Assembly: GCA_946902985.2 (NCBI GenBank)
Contig: OX336397.1
Location: 186,810,813 to 186,874,812, forward strand
Direction of reading: 5' to 3'
DNA length: 64,000 bases
Source: Meconema thalassinum
Lineage: Eukaryota > Arthropoda > Insecta > Orthoptera > Tettigoniidae
The notes below the pieces were generated by a model. The model saw only the letters and a program-made list of their open reading frames with translations. It had not been told where the DNA came from and searched no databases. This document shows positions 6,767-17,108 of the stretch, one piece after another (position 1 is the stretch's first letter; the number at the start of each line of letters is the position of its first letter). The translations under genes were made by a program, and so were the position numbers.

Positions 6767-7465
6767 ATGAAGATTATTAAGCAGCAAGAGTCATTCCCCG
6801 TGGGGGACATGGTTTCCCATCTCTGTCCCACATCACGTGAACAACGCCATGGTTCACTGTTTCCATCTTCCATTCGCTGCATCATTGTGGGGCCTTCCGG
6901 CTGTGGAAAGACTAATCTTTTGCTAACGCTCATTACAGCGCCCAATGGTCTGCGTTTTCAAAATATTTATATTTTTGCAAAATCTCTCTACCAACCCCTC
7001 TACGTGTTTCTGGATCAAGTCATGTCTGGATTACAAAAAGAGAATATGGGTTATTTTACATTTTCCATGCAAGAAAATGTGATTTCACCGGATGAGGTAA
7101 AGCCTGATTCACTCATGATTTTCGATGATGTATCCACTGAACGTCAAGGCATCATTCAAAGCTATTTCAGCATGGGTCGACACAAACATATCGATTGCTT
7201 CTATCTTGGGCAAACGTATTCTAAAATGTCCAAACAGTTGATTCGTGACAATGCCAATGTCATTGTTTTATTTCGCCAGGATGAGAGGAACACTCGTCAC
7301 ATTTATAATGAACATGTGAATCCGGATATGACCTTTCAAATGTTTACAGAATTGTGTGCCAAGTGCTGGAACACTCAACGTCATGCCTGTTTAGTGATTG
7401 ACAAACAAAGTGAACTCAACCAAGGACGGTATCGCTTAGGGTTTGATCATTTTATTGCTATTTAA
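6767..7465 (+). CDS. Packaging ATPase (FtsK/HerA, A32-like)
   Basis: The ATG at 6767 gives 232 residues, typical for Polinton ATPases. The Walker A motif GPSGCGKT is at residues 42-49. A hydrophobic strand ending in LMIFDDV near residue 117 is Walker B, and a Gln-bearing CFYLGQTYSK segment follows as expected for sensor motifs in this family. It would pump the genome into the preformed capsid. The frame is intact. It is first in the rightward block, followed after 41 bases by the DUF8207-like gene with no obvious promoter between them. Confidence 0.9.
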   Translation: MKIIKQQESFPVGDMVSHLCPTSREQRHGSLFPSSIRCIIVGPSGCGKTNLLLTLITAPNGLRFQNIYIFAKSLYQPLYVFLDQVMSGLQKENMGYFTFSMQENVISPDEVKPDSLMIFDDVSTERQGIIQSYFSMGRHKHIDCFYLGQTYSKMSKQLIRDNANVIVLFRQDERNTRHIYNEHVNPDMTFQMFTELCAKCWNTQRHACLVIDKQSELNQGRYRLGFDHFIAI

Positions 7466-7506
7466 GGCCTTGTCTCATTCCCCGGCAAGTCATTTGCCAA
7501 GACACC

Positions 7507-8518
7507 ATGGCGTTAGCAGAGAGTCAATTAAAAAAGCATATTATTAGAGCAAAAAATACTATTCGCCAAAAGTTTCGTCAATTGAAACAATCACGTGCCA
7601 ATCATGCTTTGTTTATTCAACAACATTTACCACCTCCGCTAAAAGCCATGTTGAAACCCTCTTTCAAGCCATCTGAAACGCTACCCACCGTTTCACAAGC
7701 CACGCAGACGCTGCACGAGGACCCTGAGGAAGAGGAAGAGGAACAGGAAGATTTGACTAGTGTTAGTGAAGTTGAGGATGAGGAGGAACAAGTGTTTACG
7801 CCTCAAAAAAAAGGCCGCACCCCTTGCAGAGTTTTTGAGAAAAAAGAAATCCTTGGCCATGGTCGAAACACCTTGCCCTTCCAGGGCGTCTCCGTTTTCA
7901 CAACTCTTGGCCACCCCTCAACATAAAGCTCAACTGAAAACCATTTTAATAAAATATTATGGATCAACATTGGAACCCTATTTCACCGATCTATTTATTG
8001 GAAACACAGATACCACGTATGGTGTTCGCTATGAGGATGATAGTTTTAAAATTGGCGATTCATCCATTAAATTTGCTCGTACTAAAGCTGTCATTAAAAA
8101 CATCAACTATAAATTAACGCCAGGACTGTTAAAGCTGCTCTTTTCTCGGACCCCCTCTTCCCATGATTATACGTCAGAGGATCTTGACAAATATAAATCC
8201 ATTTTATTGGATACCCATGCTCACAAAAGACAGTATGATCCCACGCAACAAGTGAATGCCAATATATCTCAAAAATATAAAACCATCATTGCAAAAATGT
8301 TTCCCACTAGTCAAAGTACTCGTCGTAAAGTGTCCGCTTCGGGAGTGACATTTAAACCGTTAAAACCCCTTGTGGATGTTACCTACTGGCACAATCCCAA
8401 TAAGCTCGTCCAGCGGCTACAGTTGTTGCATGCCTCACGTCAAGCTGGCCATACCGGTCACGATTGGGAAATTCAAGAAATTGAACAAGAACTTCGAAAT
8501 GCCAAAATTATTGTTTAA
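7507..8518 (+). CDS. DUF8207-like Polinton protein in two frames
   Basis: An ATG at 7507 in a strong context (caccATGG) opens a frame to 7926: a basic coiled-coil-like start (KKHIIRAKNTIRQKF), then an acidic Glu-rich linker. A second frame (7760-8518) has no start codon of its own near its beginning and carries the conserved part: TDLFIGNTDTTYGVRYED, LTPGLLKLLF, then YTSEDLDKYKSILLDTHA and a YKTIIAKMF segment. This matches the DUF8207 type found in insect Polintons, of unknown function. The frames overlap around a run of eight A (7805-7812), so this is most likely one gene with a one-register break there. Confidence 0.72.
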
Positions 8519-9446
8519 GCCCTCACCCATTAAAATGGGTATTGCTCACGAGTTGCATCGCCCAGCTAGGCGTCACTATCCGCGACTCAAGGTGATTTCA
8601 CGAGGTGTGGATGAACTTTGGCAGGCTGACTTGGTTGAAATGATACCCTATGCTGGCGTTAACGACGGTGTACGCTATATGTTGACCGTCATTGATGTCT
8701 ATTCCAAAATGGCCTTTGTTGAACCTGTGCGTCGCAAGTCTGGCCCACTAGTTACCAAGGCCTTTCAACATATTATTCAACACTCCAAACGTCAACCTCA
8801 GCTGCTACAAACCGACCAGGGGAAAGAATTTTTCAACAAGGATTTCTCCAGTTTTCTCAAATCTAAGGATATTCACCATTACACCACGTACAGCAATCTC
8901 AAAGCCAGTGTGGTCGAGCGGTTCAACCGAACATTGAAAACCCATATGTGGAAAGCGTTTACCGCTCAGGGCAGTTATCGCTGGTTGGACATGTTACCTG
9001 AGCTAGTATCACGTTACAATGACACCAAACATAGAACGATTGGGACCAAGCCACGTCTCGTAACTAAAAATATTCAGCGATTGGATAAACTGTTTAACCC
9101 CATAAAAACAGCCGATCCTAAACGTCACCGACTGAACATTGGGGATTTTGTTCGTGTGAGCAAATTTAAGTCTGCCTTCAATAAGGGCTACACGCCTCAG
9201 TGGGGGACTGAACTATTTCGAATTCGTCGAGTCTACTTGGACAGTCCAGTCACCTATTTACTCGAGGACCTCAACCATCAACCCATAAAAGGTAGATTTT
9301 ATCTACATGAACTTCAGAAAACAGCATTTCCTCAGCATTATCTTGTGGAAAAAGTGTTGAAACAAAAAGGAAATAAACTCTACGTCAAATGGTTAGGGTT
9401 TAACTCTACGTTTAATTCCTGGATCAATAAATTACATGTTGTGTGA
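8499..9446 (+). CDS. Polinton rve integrase with C-terminal chromodomain
   Basis: The frame is open from 8370 without ATG; the ATG at 8499 overlaps the upstream gene by 20 bases and gives 315 residues. The catalytic core shows D44 (LWQADLVEM), D106 (LQTDQGKEFF) and E140 (SVVERFNRTLK), the retroviral-type D,D,E triad. A C-terminal YLVEKVLKQK...YVKWLGF block with NSWIN is a chromodomain, as in many Polinton and gypsy integrases. The enzyme would insert the element into host DNA, with the chromodomain guiding it to chromatin. No lesion is seen. Confidence 0.92.
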   Translation: MPKLLFKPSPIKMGIAHELHRPARRHYPRLKVISRGVDELWQADLVEMIPYAGVNDGVRYMLTVIDVYSKMAFVEPVRRKSGPLVTKAFQHIIQHSKRQPQLLQTDQGKEFFNKDFSSFLKSKDIHHYTTYSNLKASVVERFNRTLKTHMWKAFTAQGSYRWLDMLPELVSRYNDTKHRTIGTKPRLVTKNIQRLDKLFNPIKTADPKRHRLNIGDFVRVSKFKSAFNKGYTPQWGTELFRIRRVYLDSPVTYLLEDLNHQPIKGRFYLHELQKTAFPQHYLVEKVLKQKGNKLYVKWLGFNSTFNSWINKLHVV

Positions 9447-10429
9447 ACCTGTGTACTTTTTATTTATTCACACATGTTGTACACCACCTATAGCTCTATG
9501 TATACAGCGCTCCGCGCTTCATGCATGTTCATACATGTTTGTCTTTCCCTTTCCTCCTGTGTTCTCTCATACATCACCCCCTCCCCTCTCCCTCCCTTCA
9601 CCTCCCACCACTGCTGTTTGCAGCTCTTGCCTATCTATTGGTTGTGACATCATTCCCACAAGTTGCATCATACTTTTTACTGATTCAGCGATTCCCACGC
9701 TTTGAACATTCTCTTATCGTGCACGTGGACAGCTAACGTCCCAGGCGAACACCTGTGCCGGATCAAATTTCACCTGAACTTGCATTTTGTCACGTACGAA
9801 GCAAAACAGGATGTGACTTGTTAACAGTTATCGCGCACGTGGACAGCTAACGTCCCAGGTGAACACCTGCGGTAGATCAAATTTCACCTGAACTTGCATT
9901 TTGTCACGTCCGAAGCAAGACAGGATGTCACTGGTTTAGCCTACATGTGGTTTCACAAATGTGTGTGCATGCCTTTCACACCCCCCTGCCACCACAATGG
10001 TCAGATTATTTCACCTTCAAGCGTCTTGGTCATTTTTTCCATTGCACTTGTTGTCAAGTCAGATCAATGCCTTCCAATAAGCTCAAATGACCTTCACCTC
10101 CTGTAAGTTTGTTTTCTGTACTCGCTTCGACCAACATAGAATCAAGTTCTCATCACCGTTTACACGTTAAAGGTAAAAAGTGTGAAAAAAACCGCACCCT
10201 CGCTCTGTCATAAACCGACCCGTCGAAATAGCGATTGATCTATTGAACACAGCCACCGTGGTCAGCGACACACACAGACACACACACACCCAGCCGTATC
10301 GTCTCTCTCAACCACCACGCTTTATAAACATTATTAACAGGTAACGGTAAAGAATTTTTTTTCTCAACATGTATGGCGTTAGGCCCTTTGTGAATTATTT
10401 TTTTTTTGGAAAAAATATCTACCACATTT
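9447..10429. other. Non-coding flank right of the integrase
   Basis: The stretch is pyrimidine-rich (CCCTCC-type) around 9540-9610, then holds the tandem repeat listed separately and a CA-rich tract near 10260-10290. Polinton termini would be expected here, but I see no inverted copy in the window's first 900 bases. No gene. Confidence 0.45.
9714..9942. repeat. Two tandem copies of a 114-bp unit
   Basis: The string ggacagctaacgtcccagg occurs at 9727 and again at 9841, and similarity runs through atcaaatttcacctgaac to the caggatgt string. The copies differ at scattered bases. Subterminal tandem repeats are common in Polinton ends, which makes this a candidate terminal region. Confidence 0.8.
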
Positions 10430-11345
10430 GAAAGGGGGCGTTAGCCCGAGTCCTAGGACACCTCGTACACGTCTCTAGCGTTATTGGTTCGTGAGATATC
10501 GGCAAAAATCACAAAAAACACGTGTTTACCCCAAAATCGCGTTTCCCAAATTTTTTAAAAAATATAACGAGTGGTCCATAGCAAAGAGGACGTCTGCCCG
10601 AATCCTTGGACCCGTCGTACATGCCTCTAGCGTTATTGCTTCGTGAGATATTGGCAAAATCACAAAAAACACGTGTTTACCCCAAAATCGAGTTTCCAAT
10701 TTTATTAAAAATTATAACGAGTGGTCCATAGCAGAGAGGACGTCACCCCGAGTCCTTGGACCTATCGAACATGCCTCTAGCATGATTGGTTCGCGAGATA
10801 TTAAAAGCACATGACCTTTTAGTTTTGGTCTTTTAATCAAATAAAGAGGCTATAGGAAAGTAGGGGACATCACTACGAGTGCTAGGACACCCTGTATGTT
10901 CTAATCCCATGTTTGGTTAGCGAGATATCAAGTTCGGGGCAAATACGAGGGTGGCTCAATAATACAGGTTTTCATCCTAGAGACTTGAAATTTATTTTGG
11001 GGGTAGACGGGGTAGGGACCATTGATTTACGTCAAACAATTTTTTTTGTAGAGTTCCTAGTTTCCAAAATATAGGATTTTCAAAATTCGAGTGTTTTCAA
11101 AAAAACATAAAAAGTAAATAAGTTTTATTACAAAATATAAAGGTCATAAAGACCATTCGTTTGAGCCATGGCACAACGTACTATCCTGTTTGGTTTTCAA
11201 ACTATAGCCTATTTTCAAAAACGAAAAATTTTAAAAAAATTTTGAAAAATATAATACATGGTCCATAGGAAAGAGAACGTCAGCCCGAGTCCACTGACAC
11301 GTCACTTGTCAAAATCGGACCATGCGTTCGAGAAATATCAGCAAT
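10430..11345. repeat. Diverged tandem repeat, about 150-bp unit
   Basis: The landmark g(t/c)gagatat follows a cgttattggttc-type string at about 10491, 10643, 10793 and 10920, with a further degenerate copy near 11331. Between landmarks, agcccgagtcc and acgagtggtccatag recur. Related sequence in inverse orientation occurs at 53230-53670. Confidence 0.75.
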
Positions 11346-11394
11346 GTTCCCAGGAAAGTAGGCTGTGCGTTAGAAACCGCCTTACTCCACTACT

Positions 11395-11919
11395 AAGGAG
11401 GTTTTTTTTTTGCTTAGTAAGTCCACTTTAAAATAGGCAGCGCACGAGTAGGTTCAACAAATAAGCAACGACGCGCGAAGCGTTCCAACAAAGTCCCGTA
11501 TAAGGTCATATACCATTCGTACGATAGTAATGAAACTTGGGTGAGATGTTGTGGACACTAACATGAAGTTTTATAACTTAGTAAATACATTTCACAGTAG
11601 TTAGCGCACGAGTAGATTCAACAAATGAGCGACGACACGCGAAACGTTTCCACATAGTCCCATATGTATTCATATACCATTCGTCCGATAGCAATGAAAC
11701 TTGGTGAGATCTTGTGTATACTTCAAGGAAGGTTTCTTTCTTAGTAAATCTACTTTACATTAGGCAGCGCACGAGTAGATCCAACAAATGAGGGACGACG
11801 CGCGAAGCGTTTCAGCAAAGTCCCATATGCGTTTTTATACCATTCGTCCGATAGCGATGAAACTTGGGTGAGATGTTGTGTACACTCCAGGGAAGGTTTC
11901 TGGCTTAGTAAAGCCATAA
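11395..11919. repeat. Satellite-like repeat, unit about 165 bp (left part)
   Basis: The landmark gcgcacgagtag recurs at about 11440, 11604 and 11768. Each unit also carries accattcgtccgatagc, a gatgaaacttgg string and ggcttagtaa. The array is interrupted by the mariner-type element at 11922-13216 and resumes on its right. Confidence 0.85.
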
Positions 11920-11921
11920 TA

Positions 11922-13216
11922 CAGGTGGTTTCAAAAAGAATATACGTATTTTGTATGCATATATTTATTAAACTTTAAGACATAAGAATATGAAACTTAA
12001 CACACATATTTAGGAACCTCTCATGTTTAGATTACAGATGTCCAATATGTCCTCCATCAGCGACACGAACAATATCACAACGATATTGAAATATCTCCCA
12101 TACTCGGGCAAGCATATTCTTCGTCACTGAGGTGGCAGTACGGATCCTGTTCTTCAACTCTTCCAGGTTATGTGAGAGTGGTGGTATATAAACGTTGTCT
12201 TTAATGAAAACCCACAGGATGAAGTTACAGGGTGTCAAATCCGGTGACCGTGGAGTCCAGCTGAGACATGCTACGTCGTCAGCTGCTGGACGACCAATCC
12301 AACGGTTCGGTAGAGTTTCATTCAGATATTCACGCACTTGGCGACTCCAGTGAGGGGGTTGAAAAATGAAGTTGTCTTCGTGCAGCCTCGGAAACAACCA
12401 GTTTTGTAACATAGCGAGATACTGCTGACCGTTAACCGTAATCCATCAAAAAAGAATGGGCCGTAAACAGCTGATCGGGATATCGCACAAAACACATTGA
12501 CTTTGCGCGAATCTCGTACATGTTCAATGTCGGCATGTGGGTTCTGTAGGCCCCAAATTAGAACATTGTGTTTGTTTACCTGACCACTAACATCACTGAA
12601 CACTATGTGTTTTGCAAAAGTGTTATCATTGTCAATAGCATCATGAATCTTGTTACAAAATGCCACACGTTTGCGTTTGTCATAAGGACTTCTTGTAACA
12701 GCTGTAACTTTCGCGGCTTCATGACCTACCGACGTCTCAAATCACGCCAAATTGTTGTTGTAGGCAGTCGTAACTCACGACTGGCACGACAAGTTTATTT
12801 TCAAGGACTAGGTTGGAAAGCAGTTTGAATTCGCGCAACATTTTCTTCAGAAACCCGAGGGCGGCTGGGACTCTTCCCTTTACATACTCATCATGTATCT
12901 ACAAACTATCGATACCATCTGCGAATGTTCGACCCATTCGGAGGATCAATTTGGTACCTCAACCTGAAACGTCTTTGCACTGCAATCACGGAATTGCACT
13001 TCTCAAACTCGAGAACACAAAATGATTTCTGCTGCGGAGTAGCCTTTTTAAACATATGACGGTTACCAAGCAAAACAGAAACAACTGACATCTAGAGGCT
13101 ATTAATATAAACTAGACTATGTATTCGTTTCTCCAATAGCCGAGCCGAGGCGCAGCGATCGATAGTTTGGACAAAATAATACTTTGTAATACGTATATTC
13201 TTTTTGAAACACCCTG
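11922..13216 (-). mobile_element. Mariner/Tc1-type element in the satellite
   Basis: Terminal inverted repeats of about 30 bp begin CAGG(T/G)(G/T)GTTTCAAAAAG at the left and end with the complement at the right. The element is flanked by TA (11920-11921 and 13217-13218). The sequence across the insertion point matches intact satellite units (ccatttTAcaatagg), so the empty site can be read directly. Confidence 0.85.
12032..13091 (-). pseudogene. Broken Tc1/mariner-superfamily transposase
   Basis: Pieces of one transposase appear in several - strand frames. Near 13060-12910 an N-terminal helix-turn-helix-like part (TPQQKSFCVLEF, ending NIRRWYR) is readable. Near 12640-12440 a FSDVSGQVNKHNV segment and VNVFCAI belong to the catalytic core. 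From 12412 to 12032 comes LSWTPRSPDLTPCNF with the third acidic residue, then YIPPLSHNLEELK and a C-terminal end. Frame changes between these pieces make it inactive. Confidence 0.8.
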
Positions 13217-13218
13217 TA

Positions 13219-14035
13219 CAATAGGTAACTCATGAGTAGATTCAACAAATGGGCAGTGACGCGCGAATCATTTCAACAAAGTCCCGTATGAGTTCATGTA
13301 ACATTCGTCCGATTGTGATGAAACTTTGGTGAATTGTTGTGTACACTCCAGGCAAGCTTTCTGGCTTAGTAAATTCATTTTACAACAGGCAGCGCACGAG
13401 TAGATTTAACAAATGAGCGATGGCAAGCGAATTTTTTTAACAAAGTCTCGTAAGTTATGCGTTAATATACCATTCATCCGATTGCGATGAAACTTTGGTG
13501 AATCTTTGAGTAAATTCCAGGGAAGGTTTCAGGCTTAGTAAATCCATTTTACAATAGGTAGCGTACGTGTTGATTCAAAAAATGAGTGACGGCGAGCGAA
13601 TCGTAAAGAAAAATCCCGTATGCATTCATATGCCATTCATCAGATTGCGATGAAACTTAGATGAGGTATTGTGTACACGCCAGGGAAGGTTTTTGACTTT
13701 TTTAAATCCATTTCACAATAGGTAGCGCACGAGTGGATACAACAAATGAGTGACGACGCGCGAAGCGTTTCAACTATATCCCGTATGCGTTCATATACCA
13801 TTCATCAATTGCGATGAAACTCTGATGAGTTGTGTACACTTAGTAAATCCATTTCACAGTAGGTAGCGCGTAGTAGATTTAACAAATGAGTGACAGTGCA
13901 CGAATCGTTTAAACAAAATTCCGTATGGGTTCATATACCATTCATCAGATTGCGATGAAACATTGGTGAGTTGTTGTGCACGCTCCCATGAATGTTTGTA
14001 AATTAGTAAATCCATTTTATGATAGCTTAGAGGTA
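13219..14035. repeat. Satellite-like repeat, unit about 165 bp (right part)
   Basis: The array continues after the mariner-type insertion, with landmarks near 13393, 13561, 13725 and 13866 and more divergence than on the left. Each unit keeps ccattca, gcgatgaaac and a gtgtacac string. Confidence 0.8.
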
Positions 14036-15131
14036 GTTTACGGAAATTGAAAAAAATATTGTGTATCCAAAAGCACTTCAACAAACAAATTAACAACGCC
14101 AACACTTTCTTTGATTGGCATTGCAACGCATGCCGGGTAATGCTTGTACTAATATATAAAAATGAGATAGTGTTTGTCTGTTACTCAATCACGCAAGATC
14201 CACTGGTCCGATTGAAATGAAATTTTGCATGAATTTAGCTTATTTACTAGGTTTACATATAGGATTCTTTTGATTTCGATATTTTGCACTATTTAAAAAT
14301 GGCGACTATTTCCATATTTCCATTTTAAATAAAAAGAGAACGCTAAGAAATAGCAAACTCTTGATGGCACATAAGATCTTTAAAATTTAATTTTCTATCC
14401 GAAAGGTCCTTATCACTTTTCGTGTATCTCCAACGGTTAGCGACCTAAATATGTCTTATAAAACACGGTCAACGCCGAGCGATGTTAGTCTATGTTAGTC
14501 TCTACATGATCTGTTTTATTTAAAGAGGTAGTTTGTGGGGTCCGAAACGAGACGTGATTTAGAGTCTAATTGTATACTCTTTTTGCCAGTGATTGTATGT
14601 GAGTATTTGGACCTTTACGCTGTTTCACTATGTCATAGTGCTTTCTACTTTGCACAGTATGCTTTCATCCTTTTTATTGATTTGTTTTTCGCTAAATGAA
14701 TATTTCAGTTGGCCAATATTTATCTGCTTTTTGTCGTTTTTCACCATGATCAGAAACCCAAATTCACAGACGAATGTGTCGAATACTAACGACTGTCACA
14801 TTAGTTTATTTAGTGTTCATATTAATCTTACTGCAGAACTTGGCAAATTTATTTCAATAAAGTTGGTATTTTGCCTTTCACGGCCAATAAAAAACGCACA
14901 AAACACGGCGTAAACCTAGAAAAGTTGCTGAGTTTTAATTGCTTGGCCCTGAAATTCAATATACAATCATTTTGGAAGCCTTTATTGGGAGGTGAAAGAC
15001 TGTTTTAGCGTCTAGCTCTCGCAGTAAAGTGGCGGAGGTTTTCTAAATAAGAATTGAGGAATCGGGCAGTTTGCTACTCCTTTGGTAGTCCGCAAATAGA
15101 CCGCAAGAGCTCGTTGATGAACCATCTCGGA
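14036..15131. other. Non-coding, TE-derived sequence
   Basis: At 14148-14260 a tactaatatataaaaatgag start followed by gtttgtctgttactcaatc and ccactggtccgattgaaatg resembles the 5' end of non-autonomous Helitron-type repeats of insects. No matching 3' end is seen. The rest holds no recognisable gene. Confidence 0.35.
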
Positions 15132-15241
15132 GTCTTCGGCAGCCGGCACAGTTCATATCCTCGCTGCTAGATGGGGGTTTCATTCATTCAATTCCCTGTC
15201 CCGGTCGGTCGACTGAAAGCAGGCTAAGGATTTTCACTTTC
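15132..15241 (+). repeat. 5'-truncated SINE, same family as 38944-39221
   Basis: The segment from cggcagccggcacag through gctagatgggggtttcatt to gaaagcaggctaaggat matches the 3' half of the SINE at 38944-39221 with scattered differences. The tRNA-like head is missing. Confidence 0.8.
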
Positions 15242-15546
15242 CTACCTCTGATTAATAACTTGGTGAGTGAAAATGCATGTAGTCTATACGTGTAGTTGGT
15301 AATATGGAAATAACATAACTACGTTAGGAATGTGTGATTATATACAGGGTGTTACAAAAAGGTACGGCCAAACTTTCGGGAAACATTCCTCACACACAAA
15401 GAAAGAAAATATGATATGTGGACATGTGTCCGGAAACGCTCAATTTCCATGTTAGAGCTCATTTTATTACTTCTCTTCAAATCACATTAATCATGGAATG
15501 GAAACACACAGCAACAGAACGTACCAGCGTGACTTCAAACACTTTG

Positions 15547-16598
15547 TCACAGGAAATGTTCAAAATGTCCTCCGTTAGCGAGGATACATGCATCCACCCT
15601 CCGTCGCATAGAATCCCTGATGCGCTGATGCAGCCCTGGAGAATGGCGTATTGTATCACAGCCGTCCACATACGAGCACGAAGAGTCTCTACATTTGGTA
15701 CCGGGGTTGCGTAGACAAGAGCTTTCAAATGCCCCCATAAATGAAAGTCAAGAGGGTTGAGGTCAGGAGAGCGTGGAGGCCTTGGAATTGGTCCGCCTCT
15801 ACCAATCCATCGGTCACCGAATCTGTTGTTGAGAAGCGTACGAACACTTCGATTGAAATGTGCAGGAGCTCCATCGTGCATGAAACACATGTTGTGTCGT
15901 ACTTGTAAAGGCACATGTTCTAGCAGCACAGGTAGAGTATCCCGTATGAAATCATGATAACGTGCTCCATTGAGCGTAGGTGGAAGAACATGGGGCCCAA
16001 TCAAGACATCACCAACAATTCCTGCCCAAACGTTCACAGAAAATCTGTGTTGATGACGTGATTGCACAATTGCGTGCGGATTCTCGTCAGCCCACACATG
16101 TTGATTGTGAAAATTTACAATTTGATCACGTTGGAATGACGCCTCATCCGTAAAGAGAACATTTGCACTGAAATGAGGATTGACACATTGTTGGATGAAC
16201 CATTCGCAGAAGTGTACCCGTGGAGGCCAATCAGCTGCTGATAGTGCCTGCACACGCTGTACATGGTACGGGAACAACAGGTTCTCCCGTAGCACTCTCC
16301 ATACAGTGACGTGGTCAACGTTACCTTGTACAGCAGCAACTTCTCTGACGCTGACATGAGGGTTATCGTCAACTGCACGAAGAATTGCCTCGTCCATTGC
16401 AGGTGTCCTCGTCGTTCTAGGTCTTCCCCAGTCGCGAGTCATAGGCTGGAATGTTCCGTGCTCCCTAAGACGCCGATCAATTGCTTCGAACGTCTTCCTG
16501 TCGGGACACCTTCGTTCTGGAAATCTGTCTCGATACAAACGTACCGCGCCACGGCTATTGCCTCGTGCTAATCCATACATCAAATGGGCATCTGCCAA
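15547..16598 (-). pseudogene. Tc1/mariner-type transposase, one C-terminal frameshift
   Basis: The frame is open from about 16640 without an ATG in view, and MADAHLM at 16598 opens with TTG. Domains in order: helix-turn-helix region (about residues 1-110), then the DDE core with Asp in LFTDEASF, Asp in MHDGAPAHF, and the third Asp in PRSPDLNPLDF, 36 residues after the second. Near 15655 the frame leaves the family pattern; the expected end (RRRVDACILANGGHFEHFL) is readable in another frame to 15547. One indel therefore separates it from an intact C-terminus. It would cut and paste the surrounding element. Confidence 0.85.
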
Positions 16599-16729
16599 CT
16601 CCGCATTTGTAAACTTTGCACTGACTACAAAACCACGTTCGTGATGAACACTAACCAGTTGATGCTACGTACATTTGTGCTTGATGCTCGTACTGTAGAG
16701 CAATGAGTCGCATGTCAACACAAGCACTG

Positions 16730-17003
16730 ACGTAAACATTACCTTCCTTCAAATGGGCCAACTGGCGGTGAATCGAGGAAGTACAGTACATACTAACGAA
16801 ACTAAAATGAGCTCTAACATTACGTCAACATTACCTTCCTTCAAATGGGCCAACCGGCGGTGAATCGAGGAAGTACAGTACATACTAACGAAACTAAAAT
16901 GAGTTCTAACATTACGTCAACATTACCTTCCTTCAAATGGGACAACTGGCGGTGAATCGAGGAAGTACAGTACATACTAACGAAACTAAAATGAGCTCTA
17001 ACA
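16730..17003. repeat. Three tandem copies of a 92-bp unit in a transposon leader
   Basis: The string acgt(a/c)aacattaccttcc starts at 16730, 16822 and 16914, each followed by aaatggg(c/a)caac and actaacgaaactaaaatgag. The last copy runs into the right terminal repeat. It lies upstream of the transposase frame, where it could act as a leader or promoter repeat. Confidence 0.9.
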
Positions 17004-17108
17004 TGGAAATTAGGCGTTTCCGGACACATGTCCACATAACATATTTTATTTCTTTGTGTGAGAGGAATGTTTCCTGAAAGTTTGGCCGTACCTTTTTGTA
17101 ACACCCTG

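Larger units (their letters stand above)
906..9446. mobile_element. Polinton/Maverick (adintovirus-like) provirus, incomplete in window
   Basis: The gene set is diagnostic: rve integrase with chromodomain, HerA/FtsK-type packaging ATPase, adenovirus-type protease, double-jelly-roll capsid protein, minor capsid protein and PX-like basic protein. Two divergent blocks meet at about 6680-6766. I could not find terminal inverted repeats, and a protein-primed family-B polymerase is absent between 1 and 15 kb, so the element is either truncated or continues left of base 1. Most frames are open, which suggests a fairly recent insertion. Two genes show a frame change at an A-run. Confidence 0.9.
15345..17108 (-). 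mobile_element. Tc1/mariner-type element with long TIRs
   Basis: It begins CAGGGTGTTACAAAAAGGTA and ends with the inverse complement. The terminal repeats continue for about 120 bp, to the gagctcatttta string on both sides, and TA flanks both ends. The interior carries a transposase on the - strand and a 92-bp triplication near its 5' side. Confidence 0.88.

Noticed and set aside
1..15000. Family-B DNA polymerase expected for a Polinton
   Set aside because: Searched for in the listed frames; no ORF with polymerase motifs is present in the window.
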